This document shows, in pieces, positions 50,204-52,992 of a stretch of DNA of 52,992 bases; within the stretch, counting starts at the first letter, position 1; each line of letters begins with the position of its first letter. The position numbers were made by a program, and so were the translations under genes. The notes beneath the pieces are model-generated. The model saw nothing but the letters and a program-made list of their open reading frames with translations. It ran no database searches and was not told the origin of the DNA. Origin of the DNA: Chelativorans sp. ZYF759 (GTDB lineage: Bacteria > Pseudomonadota > Alphaproteobacteria > Rhizobiales > Rhizobiaceae); assembly GCF_012911015.1 (NCBI RefSeq), contig NZ_WVVV01000008.1, positions 165,443 to 218,434 on the forward strand, read 5' to 3'.

Positions 50204-51787
50204 ATGAACGCAGCATCAAGCCCTGCGCGCAGCCAGTCTTTCAGGCTCATGACCATAGGTGCTTCCGGCGCCGGCAGTTTCATCCTCGCGCTCTGGGCGA
50301 TGCAATCCGGATTCGGCGGCCAGATCGGCGGGTTGCCTTCCGAACTCGTCGGTGCGGTGATATCGGCGCTGTGTGCGCTGGCGGCCTCCCTCGCGGCGAT
50401 GTCGTTCTTTGCGGGCGTCGATGAATCCGAGGAATATGTCTATCAGGAGACGCAGATCGACAAGCTGACGGGTCTCAAGACCCGGACGGCGATCGTGGGA
50501 TTGATCGCCACAGCCGCAGCGCGCTCCCTGCATGATGGTCGAGCCGTTTTTCTTCTCGACATCGACATCGACCGGATGAAGCACATCAACGATACGATCG
50601 GCTTCGGGCAGGGCGATCAACTGATCCGTTGCTTTGCCAAGAGACTGGTCGAGAACCTGCCGCCGAATACCCAGGTCGGACGGATCGGCGCCGGCGAATT
50701 CGCCGTGCTGCTCAGCGACGAGGCGGTGCCGCCGAGATTCGACGCGTTTCTCGACAGCCTCATGGAACGGCTCATGGAGCCGTACCAGCTTCCCTCCCAC
50801 CTGCAATCGGTGAGCGTGTCGATGGGGCTTGTCGCCATGCCGCTCGATGGCAACGATCCGATCCGGCTTCTCAGGCATTCCAACCTGGCCCTGCAGAGCG
50901 CCCGCGCCAACGGCATCGGCAGCTGGTCGGTCTATTCCGACGAAATGGGCAAGGTGGCCGAGTACCATCACTGGATCGAGTCGGAACTGCACATCGCGTT
51001 CGAACGCGGCGATTTCGACGTCCACTACCAGCCGCAGATGAACCTGAGCAAGGGCGACACCGTCGGCTACGAGGCGCTGATCCGCTGGAAACATCCCCAG
51101 CGCGGCATGATCCCACCCACCGAGTTCATCCCTGTCGCCGAGGAGACGGGCATGATCTCGCTGATCGGCGAGTGGGTCCTGCGCCGTGCGTGCACCGACG
51201 CAAAGCACCTGCCCGCCGACTGCTTCGTCGCGGTGAACATCTCGCCGATACAGTTCGGTTCGCGCGATTTCGTACAGCGCGTTCGCAAGATCATCGACGA
51301 GACCGGGATCGACCCCGCGCGGCTCGAACTGGAGGTCACCGAAACGGCGATGATGCAGGACCGCGAACGGGCCGCGGCCATTCTGTGCGAACTGGGCGAG
51401 ATGGGCATCTCGGTCGCCGTGGACGATTTCGGCACCGGCTACTCCAATCTGAGCTATCTGATCGATTTCCGCTTCAAGAAGCTCAAGATCGACCGCTCCT
51501 TCGTTGCCCGCATGGAAAACGACGACAATTCCGGCGCGGTGGTTTCCACGATCGTGGGGCTCTCGCGCGCGCTTGGCGTGCGCACCATCGCGGAGGGGGT
51601 GGAGACCGAGGGCCAGGCCACGCTGCTGCGCGCGGCGGGCTGCGACGTCGTGCAGGGCTTCCTGTTCGGGCGGCCCGAGCCGCTAGACTTCGCCGTGCCG
51701 CGCAGACATGAGAATGCCCAGCCACACGCCGGGCCGTCCCTTGCGATGGAGCCCGAACCCCGGCCTCGCAGCGCTGCCGTGAACTGA
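50204..51787 (+). CDS. GGDEF-EAL protein, probable c-di-GMP phosphodiesterase
   Basis: A 527-residue membrane protein. Two N-terminal membrane segments (about residues 21-34 and 48-68) precede a GGDEF domain whose active motif is G162-A-G-E-F166, so cyclase activity is probably lost. The EAL domain starts near residue 265 and is intact: EALIRW at 290, CFVAVNIS, LELEVTET, VDDFGTGYSNLSYL, LKIDRSF and IAEGVETEGQ provide the metal and catalytic residues. It should hydrolyse c-di-GMP, perhaps with the GGDEF remnant binding GTP as a regulator. An inverted repeat covers its start region. Confidence 0.9.
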   Translation: MNAASSPARSQSFRLMTIGASGAGSFILALWAMQSGFGGQIGGLPSELVGAVISALCALAASLAAMSFFAGVDESEEYVYQETQIDKLTGLKTRTAIVGLIATAAARSLHDGRAVFLLDIDIDRMKHINDTIGFGQGDQLIRCFAKRLVENLPPNTQVGRIGAGEFAVLLSDEAVPPRFDAFLDSLMERLMEPYQLPSHLQSVSVSMGLVAMPLDGNDPIRLLRHSNLALQSARANGIGSWSVYSDEMGKVAEYHHWIESELHIAFERGDFDVHYQPQMNLSKGDTVGYEALIRWKHPQRGMIPPTEFIPVAEETGMISLIGEWVLRRACTDAKHLPADCFVAVNISPIQFGSRDFVQRVRKIIDETGIDPARLELEVTETAMMQDRERAAAILCELGEMGISVAVDDFGTGYSNLSYLIDFRFKKLKIDRSFVARMENDDNSGAVVSTIVGLSRALGVRTIAEGVETEGQATLLRAAGCDVVQGFLFGRPEPLDFAVPRRHENAQPHAGPSLAMEPEPRPRSAAVN

Positions 51788-51791
51788 GCAC

Positions 51792-52805
51792 TCAGCGCGT
51801 GGCCACGATCACCTTGTAGCCGCCCTCGCGGGCGATCTCTTCGACGCGCGGGAAGCTTGCCGAAAGCGCGCGTTCGTAGGGCAGCGCCGAATTGGCAACC
51901 AGATAGAGCCGGCCGCCCTTCTTCATGCCCCTGGCCGCGGCGGCGATCATGGCGATGCCGATCGCCGGATCGGCACCATGTCCCGTGCGGTGGAAAGGCG
52001 GGTTCATGACGATGAGATCGTAGGTCCGCTCCAGGGGTTCGCTCGTCACGTCGCGCCAGAAAATCTCCGCGCGCGGCGTCCCGGCGCCATGGTGGGCAAG
52101 ATTGGCGCGCGCCGCGGCGCATGACTCGAAATCGGCTTCGTAGAGATGCAGGGTGGCCTTGTCGTCCGCTCTCTCGAGCACCTGCGCGGACAGATAGCCC
52201 CAGCCGGCCCCGAGATCGGCCACCGCCCCCTTGATATTCGCCGGCAGATGCGCGGCGAGCAGCCGCGACCCGGGGTCGATCCGTCCGTGCGAGAACATGC
52301 CCGGCGCGGTCTGGAAGCCACCTTCGACCGCCGACGCGTCATCGGCCGCGGGAAGGGGGCGATCCGGACGCGCAAACCAGAAGACGATGCCGTGATGCTT
52401 CGACTGGTGACCGTCAAGCGGCAGCAGCTTTGCCATGCGCTTGCGAAGGCTGTCGCCGCCGTTCTTCTTGGAGGCGGCGACGACGATCAGGCCGCCGCTG
52501 CGCAGGCCCGCGACAGCCTCGCCTATCCAGTGCTCGTTGCGCCCGCGATGCCGTCCGCCCTGAACCAGGGCGACATCGTAGACGCCGCCATCGAGCTGCG
52601 GGATAACACGCAGGCCGCGCCTTTCAAGCTCCAGAAAGGAGGGGCGGAAGCCCTGGACGACGGTCAGCTGACCGCCAAATCCCTCCGGCAGCCGGAAGCC
52701 GGGTTCGGCCCCGAGGAACAGGACGTGGCTGTCGTTGCCGGGCAGGGCGAGTTCGCCCGCCTCGAAAGGATGAAACAGCGTCTTCCAGCCGTCGTCTTCC
52801 GTCAC
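51792..52805 (-). CDS. RsmC-like 16S rRNA methyltransferase (SAM-dependent, MTS domain)
   Basis: A 337-residue class I methyltransferase of the RsmC/RlmG type. The C-terminal MTS domain has the SAM-binding region VADLGAGWGYLSAQVL and the catalytic NPPF motif in MNPPFHRTGHGADPAIG. The N-terminal half is the degenerate methyltransferase-like domain usual in RsmC. It probably methylates guanine in rRNA. It converges on the GGDEF-EAL gene, 4 bases apart. rsmC or a near relative is the best guess. Confidence 0.82.
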   Translation of the reverse strand: MTEDDGWKTLFHPFEAGELALPGNDSHVLFLGAEPGFRLPEGFGGQLTVVQGFRPSFLELERRGLRVIPQLDGGVYDVALVQGGRHRGRNEHWIGEAVAGLRSGGLIVVAASKKNGGDSLRKRMAKLLPLDGHQSKHHGIVFWFARPDRPLPAADDASAVEGGFQTAPGMFSHGRIDPGSRLLAAHLPANIKGAVADLGAGWGYLSAQVLERADDKATLHLYEADFESCAAARANLAHHGAGTPRAEIFWRDVTSEPLERTYDLIVMNPPFHRTGHGADPAIGIAMIAAAARGMKKGGRLYLVANSALPYERALSASFPRVEEIAREGGYKVIVATR

Positions 52806-52839
52806 GATGCCGGACCGTCCGCGGCCGCGCGATCGGACG

Positions 52840-52992
52840 TCACGCCGCCAGCCTCAAATCGAGCTCGTTCCATCTTTCGAGATAGATCCTGAGCCAGGGG
52901 GTGAAGGCCTGCGGGTTTGCCGCGATCTCGCGGGTGAGCTGGGCGACGGTGGCCCAGCGCAGTTCGGCCACTTCCGCGCGGTCGAAGGCGGT
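52840..52992 (-). CDS. IPP-isomerase-like Nudix hydrolase, C-terminal 50 residues (cut by window edge)
   Basis: Only the last 50 codons are present; the frame is open through the window end. The translation contains AEVAELRWATVAQLTREIAA and AFTPWLRIYLERW, which resembles the C-terminus of isopentenyl-diphosphate isomerase-like Nudix proteins (E-V-x-x-x-x-W and F-T-P-W). The Nudix box would lie outside the window, so the call is provisional. It is upstream of and on the same strand as the RsmC-like gene. Confidence 0.55.
   Translation of the reverse strand, partial: TAFDRAEVAELRWATVAQLTREIAANPQAFTPWLRIYLERWNELDLRLAA

Noticed and set aside
1-52992. tRNA, rRNA or riboswitch genes
   Set aside because: No cloverleaf, rRNA segment or known riboswitch core was recognised by reading. 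A covariance search would be needed to exclude small RNAs.

Overview
The window reads as a compact, GC-rich chromosome segment of an alphaproteobacterium of the order Hyphomicrobiales (Rhizobiales), most like the Mesorhizobium / Nitratireductor / Chelativorans group. This rests on gene orders typical of that order (pheA-kdsB-cycM; mutM-ech-rpsT-dnaA; dnaN-recF-moeB; irr divergent from fabA-fabB-fabI), on tandem yejA-type genes, and on short palindromic interspersed repeats. Species cannot be fixed from sequence reading alone. Intergenic gaps are tiny and many genes overlap by 1-8 bases. I saw no rRNA, tRNA, transposase, phage gene or CRISPR array.

Layout. 1-3.0 kb: HIT protein and NudC, convergent with pheA and kdsB. 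3.2-4.1 kb: membrane-anchored cytochrome c (cycM) and a strong terminator. 4.2-12.8 kb: a YejABEF-type peptide ABC operon with two substrate-binding proteins (one Sec-type, one Tat-type signal) and a trailing 2-hydroxyacid dehydrogenase. 13-17 kb: a small secreted Tudor/agenet-like protein, a regulator with two apparent winged-helix regions, an NlpC/P60 hydrolase coupled to a MarR regulator, and an M17 aminopeptidase. 17.2-30.7 kb: a Flp/Tad pilus locus. tadD is on the plus strand. cpaA to tadC plus the flp pilin are on the minus strand. A free-standing secretin-N-like protein and two TadE-like pseudopilins are on the plus strand. A three-gene cassette (TetR, GFA-type zinc protein, small conserved protein) sits between tadD and tadC.

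30.8-39.8 kb: deoB, then mutM-ech-rpsT-dnaA-dnaN-recF-moeB, the replication-initiation neighbourhood. 39.8-42.4 kb: a repeat-rich zone with at least five copies of a two-hairpin palindromic element, two of them inside a coding sequence, followed by about 1.1 kb of non-coding DNA holding further repeat families. 42.4-45.7 kb: OsmC protein, secreted M15-like peptidase, GNAT acetyltransferase, 2-hydroxyacid dehydrogenase. 45.9-46.9 kb: a PilZ protein and a periplasmic SH3 protein. 46.9-50.1 kb: irr and the fabA-fabB-fabI unsaturated fatty acid cluster. 50.2-53 kb: a GGDEF-EAL protein with a degenerate GGDEF motif, an RsmC-like methyltransferase and the 3' end of an IPP-isomerase-like Nudix gene cut by the window edge.

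How it fits together. The Tad pilus, a PilZ protein and a likely c-di-GMP phosphodiesterase could form a surface-attachment circuit, and CtrA-like sites upstream of cpaB hint at cell-cycle control. The Irr/fab neighbourhood suggests a link between iron status and membrane lipid synthesis. I found no clear defence system. The most unusual items are the in-frame invasion of a gene by intergenic palindromes, the secreted Tudor-like protein, the TetR/GFA cassette inside the pilus locus, the inverted repeat covering the ribosome-binding site (or -10 box) of the GGDEF-EAL gene, and the tight deoB/mutM overlap, where deoB occupies the position I would expect for ubiE.
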